Below, piece after piece: positions 35,479 through 44,273 of a stretch of 64,000 bases of DNA. The stretch is from CAVUXJ01 sp963814975 (GTDB taxonomy: Bacteria > Acidobacteriota > Vicinamibacteria > Vicinamibacterales > CAVVIG01). The notes under the pieces were generated by a model. It worked only from the letters and a program-made list of their open reading frames with translations. It made no database searches and had not been told where the DNA came from. The translations under genes were made by a program, and so were the position numbers. The stretch spans positions 62,001-126,000 of the forward strand of contig CAWFFB010000012.1 in assembly GCA_963814975.1 (NCBI GenBank), written 5' to 3'. Each line of letters begins with the position of its first letter. The first letter of the stretch is position 1.

Positions 35479-37032
35479 CTACAAATTGTGTGCCAGGATG
35501 AGCAGGCGAGAACGCCACGCGAAGGCGCTATGCCACCCGCGTGCCACTGGTCGCGTCGGAAAACGCGACGGCCAAACCGCCGCGGTGTCGGGAGATTGAC
35601 TGAGGCTCAGGTCGTCGTGGTCGGCGTAGGTCGTACCGGTCGAAGGAGCCGGGCGTCCGGACTTGCCTCCGTCCCGGATTTCGTGCTTCTTCATCTTGCT
35701 GTAGAGTGTCGGACGGTACAACCCAAGAATCTGCGCCGCTTCCTGCTTGTTCCAGTTGGTCCGCTGAAGCGTCTGCAGAATCGCCATCCGTTCGATTTCG
35801 GCGAGCGTCCGATGCGGCGGGATCACGAAGTCCGTCGAATTCGTCGTTTCCTCGCGAATGGATTCGGGCAAGTCGACCACCGTGATCTCGGTGCCCTTGG
35901 CGACCAGGACCGCGCGCTCGATCGCGTTTTCGAGCTCGCGGACGTTCCCCGGCCAGCGGTTCCGGATCAGCAGGTGATAGACCGATGGGGCGAGCGCCTT
36001 CACGTTCTGTTGGTAGCGCTGCCTGAACTTGTCGAGGAAGTGGTCGCACAAAAGCGGAATGTCTTCGGTGCGCTCGCGAAGCGGCGGCACGCGGAGCGTG
36101 ATCGTATTGATCCGGAAGTACAGATCTTCCCGCAGGCGGCCCTCGCGGAGCGCCGTGTCGAGATCGGCGTTGGTGGCGCAGATCAGTCGGAAATCGACGT
36201 GCACGATCCGATCGCTGCCGATCGGCCGGTACTCACGCTCCTGCAACACACGTAGAAGCTTCGTCTGCAGATAGGGCGGCATCTCGCCGATCTCGTCGAG
36301 CAGCAGCGACCCACCCTCGGCCATCTCGAACAGGCCTTCCTTGTCCATCGCCGCGCCGGTGAAGGCCCCCTTCTTGTAGCCGAAGAGCTCCGATTCGATG
36401 AGGTCCTTCGGGATCGCCGCGCAATTGATCTTGATGAACGGCCCCTTGGACCGCTTGCTGTTGTAATGAATGGCGTTGGCGATGAGCTCCTTCCCGGTTC
36501 CGTTCTCGCCCTGGATCAGGATATTGGCTTCGCTCGCCGCGACGCTCTCGACCAGCTCGAAGAGCTCCTGCATCTTCTTGCTCTTGCCGATGACATTCTG
36601 GAACTTGTACCGGTCCTGCAGCTTCTGCTTGAGCTGGACGTTTTCATCCATGAGCGATTTCTGCTTGATGGCTTTCTCGAGCTTGTCGAGCAGTCGCTCG
36701 GCGTCAATTGGCTTCTCGAGGAAATCGAACGCGCCGGCTTTCACCGCGTCGACCGATCGCGGGATGTTGCCTTGGCCGGTGATCACGATGACTTCCGCTT
36801 CCGGATCGAGCTGCTTGAACTTGCGAACCAGCTCGATGCCGTCCACGTCGGGCAGCATCATGTCGGTCACGACGGCGTCGGGCCGCCAGGTCCTGAAAAT
36901 CTCCTCGCCGCGTGTGCCGATGAGAGCGGTCTTGACCTCATAACCCGCATGCTCGAGCAGGATCTTCAGCCACTCGGTCATAGCCGGCTCATCATCGATG
37001 GCCAACACCCGCTTCTTGCGTTTAAGACTCAT
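35479..37032 (-). CDS. Sigma54-dependent response regulator (NtrC family)
   Basis: A 517-residue activator. Receiver domain residues 8-120 with phospho-acceptor Asp57 (AVVTDMMLPDVDGIEL) and DFLEKPID. AAA+ domain residues ~140-390: Walker A QGENGTGKELIA, the sigma54-contact loop KKGAFTGAAM (GAFTGA intact), Walker B GGSLLLDEIGEM, arginine-finger region TLREGRLREDLYFRI. C-terminal Fis-type HTH NKQEAAQILGLYRPTLYSKM. About 60 extra, Ser/Pro/Arg-rich residues follow the HTH and may be a run-on past a lost stop. No kinase is adjacent. Confidence 0.93.
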   Translation of the reverse strand: MSLKRKKRVLAIDDEPAMTEWLKILLEHAGYEVKTALIGTRGEEIFRTWRPDAVVTDMMLPDVDGIELVRKFKQLDPEAEVIVITGQGNIPRSVDAVKAGAFDFLEKPIDAERLLDKLEKAIKQKSLMDENVQLKQKLQDRYKFQNVIGKSKKMQELFELVESVAASEANILIQGENGTGKELIANAIHYNSKRSKGPFIKINCAAIPKDLIESELFGYKKGAFTGAAMDKEGLFEMAEGGSLLLDEIGEMPPYLQTKLLRVLQEREYRPIGSDRIVHVDFRLICATNADLDTALREGRLREDLYFRINTITLRVPPLRERTEDIPLLCDHFLDKFRQRYQQNVKALAPSVYHLLIRNRWPGNVRELENAIERAVLVAKGTEITVVDLPESIREETTNSTDFVIPPHRTLAEIERMAILQTLQRTNWNKQEAAQILGLYRPTLYSKMKKHEIRDGGKSGRPAPSTGTTYADHDDLSLSQSPDTAAVWPSRFPTRPVARGWHSAFAWRSRLLILAHNL

Positions 37033-37163
37033 CAGTTGAGAATGTATTAAAAGTGCGCAGCAAGTCAATACACTAGACACATTCCTGTTTCCGATTCCTA
37101 CACATCGCCCTGACGAGCGGAGTATCGGAACTACAACGCAAACAGCGACTTGCGAGCATTCAC

Positions 37164-37817
37164 CTAGCGGGCGTCCCACCCTTCGCACCCGATGAGGGGA
37201 ACAAACACGCACGCCTCGGCGCGCGTCTCGACGAACCTGTCACCGGCGCGTTCGATCACCAGCAGGTGCTGGTGCTCTTGGGATCCGACCGGTACGATGA
37301 GCCTCGCGCCGTCCGCCAGCTGCGCCTTGAGACTCGCCGGCACCTGGGGAGCGCCGGCGGTGACGATGATCGCCGCATACGGGGCGCAGACCGGGTGGCC
37401 AAGACTTCCGTCGCCCACGATGACCGTGATGTTGGTGAATCCCAGAGACGCGAGAGTCTGTCGCGCCGTTTCACCCAGCTCTGGCCACCGCTCGATGGTG
37501 ATGACCTCGGCCGCCAGCTCAGCGAGCACGGCTGCTTGATAGCCTGACCCGGTACCGACTTCGAGGACACGCGCGCCGGCCACCGGCCCAATCGCGGCGC
37601 TCATGATTGCCACCATGTACGGCTGCGAAATCGTCTGGCCATTCCCGATTGGAAGCGCGCGATCCTCGTAAGCGACCGCCCGCTGATTCAACGGCACGAA
37701 CAGGTGTCGCGGCACATGACGCATTGCGTCGAGCACGCGGGGCTCGCGGACGCCGCGTCGTTCGAGCTGGCTGGCTACCATCTCGGCGCGTGCCCTGGCC
37801 CAGTCCGGTTCACCCAT
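37164..37817 (-). CDS. pcm: Protein-L-isoaspartate O-methyltransferase
   Basis: A 217-residue SAM-dependent repair methyltransferase acting on isoaspartyl residues. It has the N-terminal RVLDAMRHVPRHLFVP, the family signature LPIGNGQTISQPYMVAIMS, the SAM site ARVLEVGTGSGYQAAVLAEL and motif YAAIIVTAGAPQVP. Full length for the family. Divergent from a small zinc-ribbon gene, with 17 bases between the start codons. Confidence 0.95.
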   Translation of the reverse strand: MGEPDWARARAEMVASQLERRGVREPRVLDAMRHVPRHLFVPLNQRAVAYEDRALPIGNGQTISQPYMVAIMSAAIGPVAGARVLEVGTGSGYQAAVLAELAAEVITIERWPELGETARQTLASLGFTNITVIVGDGSLGHPVCAPYAAIIVTAGAPQVPASLKAQLADGARLIVPVGSQEHQHLLVIERAGDRFVETRAEACVFVPLIGCEGWDAR

Positions 37818-37834
37818 ATGCGATAATCCCCGAA

Positions 37835-38026
37835 ATGTCCGACCGTCCGCAGCCCGCCCCTGCCCGTCCGGCGTCTGTCACGACTATCACCAAGCTGACG
37901 GACGTCACGCCATCGATCAGGAACGAGAGGATGCTCTGCGAACGGTGCAACGCCGAGATGTACCGCATGCACGCCGTGTGGCGCTGCCCGGTCTGCGGCT
38001 TCAAGACCGACTGCTGCGGATGGTAA
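37835..38026 (+). CDS. Small zinc-ribbon protein (63 aa)
   Basis: The first ~35 residues are Pro/Thr-rich. The rest is a clear zinc ribbon: MLCERCNAEMYRMHAVWRCP with two CxxC knuckles, ending TDCCGW. Short proteins with this AEMYRMH...CPxC...DCCGW ending occur in acidobacteria as I recall. It shares a bidirectional promoter region with pcm, where a GATAAT lies 9 bases before the start. Confidence 0.65.
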   Translation: MSDRPQPAPARPASVTTITKLTDVTPSIRNERMLCERCNAEMYRMHAVWRCPVCGFKTDCCGW

Positions 38027-38136
38027 CTCGCGCCTCGAGGCTTTGGGCCCTGGGCTCTGGGCTTTCGGCGCCGTGGGCTGAACTCGAGACCCGGGCCGTC
38101 CACTCGTGAGGCGGAAGCCTAATAGCCGGAAGCCAA

Positions 38137-39745
38137 ATGGACGTCCTCCCTACTCACATCGTTCCTTCCGACCCGGCTTTCAGGGCAAACAGCGAACGCA
38201 TGCAGCTCCTTGTGGCCGATCTGCACGAGCGCGTGGGCCGGCGCGCGTGCGGGCGGGGAGCCCAGATACGTCGAACGTCACCGGGCGCTCGGCAAGCTCC
38301 CCGTGAGAGAGCGGATCGACCGGCTGCTCGATCCAGGCTCGCCGCTTCTGGAGCTCTCGCCTCTTGCAGCACTCGACATGTACGACGACGAGGCGCCCGG
38401 GGCCGGGCTCGTGACCGGCATCGGCCGTGTGTCGGATCGCGAGGTCCTGATCGTCGCCAACGACGCCACAGTCAAGGGTGGCACGTACTACCCAATCACC
38501 GTCAAGAAACATGTCCGTGCCCAGCAAATCGCGCTCGACAATCGCCTGCCGTGCATCTACCTGGTCGATTCCGGCGGCGCTTTTCTTCCGCTTCAGGCCG
38601 AGGTCTTTCCCGATCGTGAGCACTTCGGACGGATCTTCTTCAACCAGGCGCGCATGTCGGCGAAGCGGATTCCCCAGATCGCGGTGGTGATGGGCTCGTG
38701 TACTGCGGGGGGCGCCTACGTTCCGGCCATGTCCGACGAGACAATCATCGTGAACGGCACCGGTACGATCTTCCTTGGCGGCCCGCCGCTCGTGAAAGCC
38801 GCCACTGGAGAGGAAGTCACGGCCGAAGAGCTCGGCGGCGCCGATGTGCACACGCGGATTTCGGGCGTCGCCGACTATCTCGCTGACGACGATGCGCACG
38901 CCCTGAGCCTGTGCCGCACGGTCGTATCGACGCTCACGAATGTCAAGCGCCTGCCGGATCACATGGCGGCCCCCGAAGAACCGCGTTACGACCCGGCCGA
39001 GATCTATGGCATCGTCAGCGCTGACAGCCGCAAGCCCTACGACGTGCGAGAAGTCATCGCGCGGCTGGTCGACGGTTCGCGCTTCGACGAGTTCAAGGAA
39101 CGGTATGGCGCGACGCTGGTCACCGGTTTCGCGCGGCTCCACGGCTTCCTCATCGGGATCATCGCCAATAACGGCGTGCTGTTCTCGGAGTCGGCCCTCA
39201 AAGCCACGCACTTCATCGAGATGTGCAGCCTGCGGGGCGTCCCGCTGATCTTTCTACAGAACATCACCGGCTTCATCGTGGGGCGCCAGTACGAGCGCGC
39301 CGGCATTGCGAAGGACGGCGCGAAGATGGTGCATGCTGTCGCCAACGCGGCCGTGCCGAAGTTCACCGTGATCATCGGCGGCTCGTTCGGGGCCGGTAAC
39401 TACGGTATGTGCGGACGGGCCTTTGACCCGCGGTTGCTCTGGATGTGGCCCAACGCCCGCATCTCGGTGATGGGCGGCGAGCAGGCCGCCGGCGTGCTGA
39501 CGACCGTCAAACGCGAACAACTCGCCAGACAGGGAGGCAGCTTTTCGGCGGAGGACGAGCAGGCAGTGCGCCAGCCCATCTTGGAACAGTACGAACACGA
39601 GGGGTCTCCTTACTATTCCACCGCCCGGCTGTGGGACGACGGGATTCTGGACCCGGTGCAGACCCGGCAGGCGCTGGCGCTCGGGGTGTCGGCCGCGTAC
39701 AACGCCCCGATTCCTGAATCGAAGTTTGGCATCTTCCGCATGTGA
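38137..39745 (+). CDS. Acyl-CoA carboxylase carboxyltransferase (beta) subunit, methylcrotonyl-CoA type; one frameshift
   Basis: A ~535-residue carboxyltransferase transferring CO2 from biotin to an acyl-CoA. The N-terminus MDVLPTHIVPSDPAFRANSE is in one frame; after an indel near 38240 the rest continues YVERHRALGKLPVRERIDRL. Crotonase-fold blocks: DATVKGGTYYPITVKKHVRA, FLGGPPLVKAATGEEVTAEE, and GAGNYGMCGRAFDPRLLWMW then PNARISVMGGEQAAGVL. The last two are typical of methylcrotonyl-CoA carboxylase rather than propionyl-CoA carboxylase. It heads an operon with a hydratase, biotin carboxylase, biotin carrier and HMG-CoA lyase, which fits leucine breakdown. Confidence 0.9.
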
Positions 39746-39784
39746 CGACACAGAAGCCACGACGTCACGAACAACACGAAGGAT

Positions 39785-40579
39785 ATGGTTGACTCTTCGA
39801 TGGGTTACCAATTTCTAACCACGCGACGGGATGGGCGGGTCGAGTATCTCACGCTGAACCGTCCTGAGGTCCGCAACGCCTTCAATGAACACCTCATCGC
39901 CGAACTGGTCCAATGGGCCGAAGCGATGCAGGATCCGCGCGACGTGCGCGTCGTCGTCCTGGGCGGCGCCGGGAAGGCGTTCTGCGCGGGTGCGGACATC
40001 GAGTGGATGGCGAGAACGGTCCGCTATACGCGACAGCAGAACCTCGCGGACGCCGAGGCGGCAGCGCGGATGTTTTGGCTTCTCGACAACCTCCGGGTGC
40101 CGCTCGTCGGCCGAGTGCAGGGTGCGGCGCTCGGGGGCGGCGCCGGGCTTGCCGCGGTCTGTGACGTGGTCGTGGCCGAAGAGGGCGCCGTCTTCGGGTT
40201 TACGGAGGTGAAGCTCGGGATTCTCCCGGCCATCATCTCGCCGTTTGCACTGGCCAAGATCGGGCGCGCGGCGGCGCGGGAGCTGTTCTTGACCGGCGCC
40301 CGCTTCTCGGCCATGCGCGCGCGGGAAATTGGCCTCGTCCATGCGGTCGTGCCGGAACACGAGCTCGACGCCGCTGTCGCGATATACGCCGGCGAGTTCC
40401 TCACCGCGGGTCCCGAGGCCATCGCCGCAGCGAAGGCGCTGATTCGCGATGTGTACGGACGGTCCGTCGAGGCCGCGGGACCGATCACCGCGAATGCCCT
40501 CGCCGCACGCCGGGTGTCGGCCGAAGGCCAGGAAGGGTTGACCGCTTTTCTCGAAAAGCGGAAGCCTTCGTGGGAATGA
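39785..40579 (+). CDS. Enoyl-CoA hydratase/isomerase, probably methylglutaconyl-CoA hydratase
   Basis: A 264-residue crotonase. Markers: LTLNRPEVRNAFNEHLIAEL, oxyanion-hole segments GKAFCAGADIEWM and GRVQGAALGGGAGLAAVCDV, and EVKLGILPAIISPFALAKIG. The Glu-containing catalytic helix is AVFGFTEVKLG. Position between the two carboxylase genes and before HMG-CoA lyase suggests hydration of 3-methylglutaconyl-CoA. The start has GAAGGAT directly upstream, though a second ATG five codons later is possible. Its stop overlaps the next start by 4 bases. Confidence 0.88.
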   Translation: MVDSSMGYQFLTTRRDGRVEYLTLNRPEVRNAFNEHLIAELVQWAEAMQDPRDVRVVVLGGAGKAFCAGADIEWMARTVRYTRQQNLADAEAAARMFWLLDNLRVPLVGRVQGAALGGGAGLAAVCDVVVAEEGAVFGFTEVKLGILPAIISPFALAKIGRAAARELFLTGARFSAMRAREIGLVHAVVPEHELDAAVAIYAGEFLTAGPEAIAAAKALIRDVYGRSVEAAGPITANALAARRVSAEGQEGLTAFLEKRKPSWE

Positions 40580-42084
40580 TTCGAAGACTGCTGATCGCGA
40601 ATAGAGGCGAGATCGCAGTCCGGATCGCGCGGGCCTGCCGGGAGCTCGGCGTGGAGAGCGTGGCGGCGTACTCAGACGCGGACGCGCGGGCGCTGCAGGT
40701 GATGGTGGCCGATCGTGCGGTCTCGATTGGTCCCGCGGCCGCGGCCGACAGCTATCTCAGCGTTCCACGTCTCATCGACGCCGCGCGAGAATCCGGCGCG
40801 GACGCAGTCCATCCCGGGTACGGCTTTCTCTCAGAGAACGCGGCATTCGCCGAGGCCTGCGAGCAGGCGGGACTCGCGTTCGTCGGTCCACCCTCGCACG
40901 TCATCGCACAGATGGGCTCAAAGATTGAAGCCCGGCGGATCATGGAGCGCGCCGGCGTCCCTGTGGTCCCGGGCGAGTCGCCACCGGATCAATCAGACGA
41001 AGCGCTGGGCGCCCTCATCAAGCGGGTGGGCCTGCCGGCGCTCGTCAAGCCCTCTGCTGGCGGCGGCGGCAAAGGTATGCATCGCGTGTTCACGGATGGC
41101 GAGATTGCGGGCGCGGTGCAAGCGGCGCGGCGGGAGGCAGTGGCCGCATTCGGCGATGGCACGCTCTACGTGGAACGGTTGATCGAACGACCTCATCACG
41201 TTGAAGTCCAGGTGGTCGGCGACCGGCATGGTCACCTGGTGCACCTGTTCGAACGCGAGTGCTCGGTGCAGCGACGGCACCAGAAAGTGATCGAAGAAAG
41301 CCCGTCGCCTGCGATCACGCCGGCGCTGCGCGAACGTCTCACGGCAGCGGCGGTGAACGCGGCCCGTGCCGTGTCCTATTGCAGCGCGGGCACAGTGGAG
41401 TTTCTGGTGGATCTGGGTGGCGCTGACATCGACCGTGCCCCTTTCTACTTCCTGGAGATGAACACGCGGCTACAAGTCGAGCATCCCGTGACGGAGCAGG
41501 TCGTGGGCGTCGACCTGGTGCGCGCGCAGCTGATGGTCGCCTCGGGCGAACCCCTTCCATGGGATCAGGGTGTGCTGGCCCAGCGCGGTCACGCCATCGA
41601 AGCCAGGGTGTATGCCGAGGACCCGTCCCGCGGATTCCTGCCCCAGGCAGGACGCCTGCTGCTCTACCGGGAACCGCGCCGTCCCGGCGTTCGGGTGGAC
41701 AGCGGCTTCGTCGAAGGCGACGAGATTTCAGTTCACTACGATCCCCTGCTCGCGAAGGTCATCGCCTCTGCGGAGACGCGCGACCTGACCATCGCCCGGC
41801 TCGTCGCCGCATTGCGCGAGTACCCGATTCTCGGCATCAGAACCAACATTCCTTATTTGTTGCGGATTCTCGCTCATCCGCAATTTCGAAGCGGCAACGT
41901 GGACACGGGCTTTCTCGAGCGTGAAGACGAGACGATGGCCGAACCACCCGATACCTCAATTCCGCCGCCTGTCATGGCCGCAATGGCCGCACACAGCGAG
42001 GCTTCAGCCAACTCCGATACCCCAGCCGGCCAGCTGCACTCGCGATGGGATCCGTGGCGTGGCAGTGCCGGGTGGCGCGCGTGA
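40576..42084 (+). CDS. Biotin carboxylase subunit of the acyl-CoA carboxylase
   Basis: A ~502-residue ATP-grasp biotin carboxylase. Features: MIRRLLIANRGEIAVRIARA, HPGYGFLSENAAFAEACEQA, the glycine-rich ATP loop LVKPSAGGGGKGMH, HVEVQVVGDRHGHLVHLFER, QRRHQKVIEESPSP and FLEMNTRLQVEHPVTEQVVG. The chosen ATG overlaps the hydratase stop (ATGA). In most methylcrotonyl-CoA carboxylases this subunit is fused to the biotin carrier; here it ends WDPWRGSAGWRA and a GTGA overlap starts the separate carrier. No internal frameshift. Confidence 0.93.
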   Translation: MIRRLLIANRGEIAVRIARACRELGVESVAAYSDADARALQVMVADRAVSIGPAAAADSYLSVPRLIDAARESGADAVHPGYGFLSENAAFAEACEQAGLAFVGPPSHVIAQMGSKIEARRIMERAGVPVVPGESPPDQSDEALGALIKRVGLPALVKPSAGGGGKGMHRVFTDGEIAGAVQAARREAVAAFGDGTLYVERLIERPHHVEVQVVGDRHGHLVHLFERECSVQRRHQKVIEESPSPAITPALRERLTAAAVNAARAVSYCSAGTVEFLVDLGGADIDRAPFYFLEMNTRLQVEHPVTEQVVGVDLVRAQLMVASGEPLPWDQGVLAQRGHAIEARVYAEDPSRGFLPQAGRLLLYREPRRPGVRVDSGFVEGDEISVHYDPLLAKVIASAETRDLTIARLVAALREYPILGIRTNIPYLLRILAHPQFRSGNVDTGFLEREDETMAEPPDTSIPPPVMAAMAAHSEASANSDTPAGQLHSRWDPWRGSAGWRA

Positions 42085-42494
42085 AGCACGGCGAACTTGC
42101 CGCGGCCAGGATCGGCCCTGGTCTTTACCGGGTCGAATACGAAGGCCGGAGCGAAATCGTTTATGTCGCCGGATCGCGCGAAGACAGGTGGGCATTCTGG
42201 AACGGCCGGATATTTCGAAGCAGCATGAACGCGGACGCACCGCGTCGCGTTCAGCCTGCACAAGGGGTTGCCGCTCTGTCGTTGGCGGCGCCGATGCCGG
42301 CGACGGTGCTCAAAGTGCTCGTGACTGCGGGGACACAGGTGAAAAAAGGCGACACCGTCATCATTCTCGAAGCGATGAAAATGGAGCTGACCGTCCGCAC
42401 ATCGCGCGACGGCATCGTCACGGCGGTCCATTGCCGGGAGGGCGAGCTCGTTCAGCCAGACACGGTACTTGTGGAGATCGCTGACGGCTGTTAG
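42081..42494 (+). CDS. Biotin carboxyl carrier protein of the acyl-CoA carboxylase
   Basis: A 137-residue protein. The first ~60 residues are a linker-like beta region (RIGPGLYRVEYEGRSEIVYV). The biotinyl domain carries the biotinylation motif IILEAMKMELTV, preceded by SLAAPMPATVLKVLVTAGTQ and followed by GIVTAVHCREGELVQPDTVL. The start GTG overlaps the biotin carboxylase stop (GTGA), so production should be coupled. A separate carrier, rather than a fusion, is the odd point. Confidence 0.87.
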   Translation: MKHGELAAARIGPGLYRVEYEGRSEIVYVAGSREDRWAFWNGRIFRSSMNADAPRRVQPAQGVAALSLAAPMPATVLKVLVTAGTQVKKGDTVIILEAMKMELTVRTSRDGIVTAVHCREGELVQPDTVLVEIADGC

Positions 42495-42546
42495 CGAGCC
42501 CACTTGAGAGTTGGAGTGTTGACTGTTACCTGTCATTGATCACCCG

Positions 42547-43467
42547 ATGGACCTGAGCCGTTTGCGCGGACGAAAAGTCACCGTCGTCGAGGTCGGTCCG
42601 CGCGATGGACTGCAGAACGAGAGCGCCGCGATCTCGACCGCCGACAAGATTGCGTTCGTCGACCGCCTGAGCGCGGCCAACCTTCCGGTCATCGAGGTCT
42701 CCGCGTTCGTCAGTCCGAGGTGGGTCCCGCAGATGGCGGACGCGGCCGAAGTGTTCGCCGGCATCGCCAGGCGACCGGACATCCGATATACGGCGCTCGT
42801 GCCCAACCCGGCCGGCCTCGATCGCGCGCTGGCCGCCGGCGTCAGCGAGATCGCGATTTTCGCCGCCGCCTCGGAGACGTTCAGCCGGATGAACATCAAT
42901 CAAAGCATTGGCGACTCGCTGGTCACGTATAAGGAGGTGTGCCAGCGTGCGCTGGCGACGGGCCTCCGTGTTCGCGGATATCTGTCGACGGCGTTCGGGT
43001 GCCCCTACGAAGGGGAGGTTCCGCCCTCGACCGTGGCGACTCTCGCGTCGAATCTGATCGAGCTCGGCGTGTACGAGGTCGTGATCAGCGACACGATCGG
43101 GATAGCACATCCCGGCCAGGTACCGCTCGTGCTGGAGCAGGTATTGAAACGGACCGCCATCGATCGCGTCGCTCTGCACTTCCACGACACGCGCGGGACC
43201 GCCCTTGCCAACGTGCTGGTCGCGCTGGAACTCGGCATTGCGACCTTCGACGCCTCGGCTGGCGGCCTGGGCGGTTGCCCGTATGCCCCGGGAGCGGCGG
43301 GCAACCTGGCCACCGACGATCTTGTCTACATGCTGAACGGCCTGAGAATCGAGACTGGCGTGTCGCTTCCGATGCTGTCGGACGCGACGGCGTTTATTGC
43401 GGACCGAATTGGCCACCCGCTGGCGTCGCGGTACGCGCAGGCAGCTCGTCCTCGCGCAGCACCCTGA
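42547..43467 (+). CDS. mvaB: Hydroxymethylglutaryl-CoA lyase
   Basis: A 306-residue TIM-barrel lyase splitting HMG-CoA to acetoacetate and acetyl-CoA, the last step of leucine breakdown. Motifs: VTVVEVGPRDGLQNES (metal Asp and catalytic Arg), YLSTAFGCPYEGEV, ISDTIGIAHPGQV, VALHFHDTRGTALANVLVAL (metal His pair) and the catalytic-loop Cys in GGLGGCPYAPGAAGNLATDD. It follows the biotin carrier by about 50 bases. Its last 74 bases overlap the convergent ferredoxin gene. Confidence 0.95.
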   Translation: MDLSRLRGRKVTVVEVGPRDGLQNESAAISTADKIAFVDRLSAANLPVIEVSAFVSPRWVPQMADAAEVFAGIARRPDIRYTALVPNPAGLDRALAAGVSEIAIFAAASETFSRMNINQSIGDSLVTYKEVCQRALATGLRVRGYLSTAFGCPYEGEVPPSTVATLASNLIELGVYEVVISDTIGIAHPGQVPLVLEQVLKRTAIDRVALHFHDTRGTALANVLVALELGIATFDASAGGLGGCPYAPGAAGNLATDDLVYMLNGLRIETGVSLPMLSDATAFIADRIGHPLASRYAQAARPRAAP

Positions 43468-43768
43468 CGACGTCCTCGAACGGCACCATATTGATGGCGT
43501 CGTAATCGGCCGGGCACCCGAATTCGCGTTGTTGCGGCGCGGTCGGATTGCCGAGCGTCACACACAGCCCGCATCCGATGCAAAGGTCGGCGCGGACCGC
43601 GCACACCATACGACCGTCCCGATCGGGCTCCTCAACGATACAGCTGGCAACCGGGCAGGCGGCCTGGCAGATCGAGCAGGCAAACGCACCGAAGCACAGA
43701 TCGGGGTCGATGACCGCGATCGTCTTGGGCGCCTTTTTTCGGGGCCCGCCCATCAGTTTCGTCCACAT
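43394..43768 (-). CDS. 4Fe-4S ferredoxin-type protein
   Basis: A 124-residue iron-sulfur protein with two clusters of cysteines: DLCFGAFACSICQAACPV and ADLCIGCGLCVTLGNPTAPQ followed by EFGCPADY. The first motif has extra residues between Cys compared with classic CxxCxxCxxxCP. It starts at ATG inside a larger open frame; upstream codons are Arg/Pro-rich and unlikely. A TATAAT box lies 10 bases upstream. The end overlaps mvaB tail-to-tail by 74 bases, with both C-termini apparently real. Redox partner unknown. Confidence 0.72.
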   Translation of the reverse strand: MWTKLMGGPRKKAPKTIAVIDPDLCFGAFACSICQAACPVASCIVEEPDRDGRMVCAVRADLCIGCGLCVTLGNPTAPQQREFGCPADYDAINMVPFEDVVRVLREDELPARTATPAGGQFGPQ

Positions 43769-43777
43769 CGTGGAGTG

Positions 43778-43783
43778 ATTATA
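43778..43783 (-). promoter_or_regulatory. -10 box (TATAAT) for the ferredoxin-type gene
   Basis: A perfect minus-strand TATAAT 10 bases before the ATG. The -35 position falls within the hairpin just upstream and has no good match. The transcript would be nearly leaderless. Confidence 0.4.
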
Positions 43784-43787
43784 GCTT

Positions 43788-43817
43788 GAGGGCCGGGATC
43801 CGTGCATCCCGGCCCTC
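43788..43817 (-). terminator. Strong hairpin after the RHH gene
   Basis: Perfect 12-bp inverted repeat GAGGGCCGGGAT...ATCCCGGCCCTC with a 6-base loop, 13 bases after the stop of the RHH gene on the minus strand. No long T-tract follows. It sits directly before the ferredoxin -10 box, separating the two genes. Confidence 0.6.
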
Positions 43818-43830
43818 CCGGAAGCACGGG

Positions 43831-44103
43831 TCAGCCGGCGCGCATCGCGCGCGAGCTCAGGCCGTCGACCAGTGCGCGATCGGTAGGCGACAGGCCGTGG
43901 AGGAGGCATTCGATTGCTTCGACGATGACGCGCCACTGCGACATTCCAGTGACCGCGCTGAGGGCGTTCAATCGCGCTTTCATCTCCGTGGGGACACGAA
44001 CACTGAGCTGTGGGTAGTCCTTAACCTTCTCCCCGTCTCGCGCACCGGCAGGGGGACGCCCCGCCCGGCCCCGACGAACGCTCGAGCGATTATTGTTCGG
44101 CAT
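43831..44103 (-). CDS. Small ribbon-helix-helix-like protein
   Basis: A 90-residue protein. A basic N-terminal tail (NNRSSVRRGRAGRPPAGAR) is followed by a CopG/Arc-type pattern: YPQLSVRVPTEMKARLNALS as strand plus first helix, then GMSQWRVIVEAIECLLHGLS as second helix. Probably a DNA-binding dimer. No toxin partner gene adjoins. Start chosen at the ATG that begins the basic tail. A strong hairpin follows the gene. Confidence 0.65.
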   Translation of the reverse strand: MPNNNRSSVRRGRAGRPPAGARDGEKVKDYPQLSVRVPTEMKARLNALSAVTGMSQWRVIVEAIECLLHGLSPTDRALVDGLSSRAMRAG

Positions 44104-44273
44104 GGTCGTAGTTGCCGGCTCGGAACGACAGCGGTGCATGCGGCCCAGAGTAGACATCAAGGCCGGCACCCGGACGGAACGCCAGCGAAATCCCGCCGTT
44201 CAGGTCGAGTGCAAACAAGGGTCCGCTTTTTTGTCCAGCTGGTTGGGGACGCTTCTTGCAACACATCATCTTT

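Noticed and set aside
43831..44103. RHH gene as an antitoxin of a toxin-antitoxin pair
   Set aside because: No small toxin gene lies on either side; neighbours are a ferredoxin-type gene and an M48 protease.
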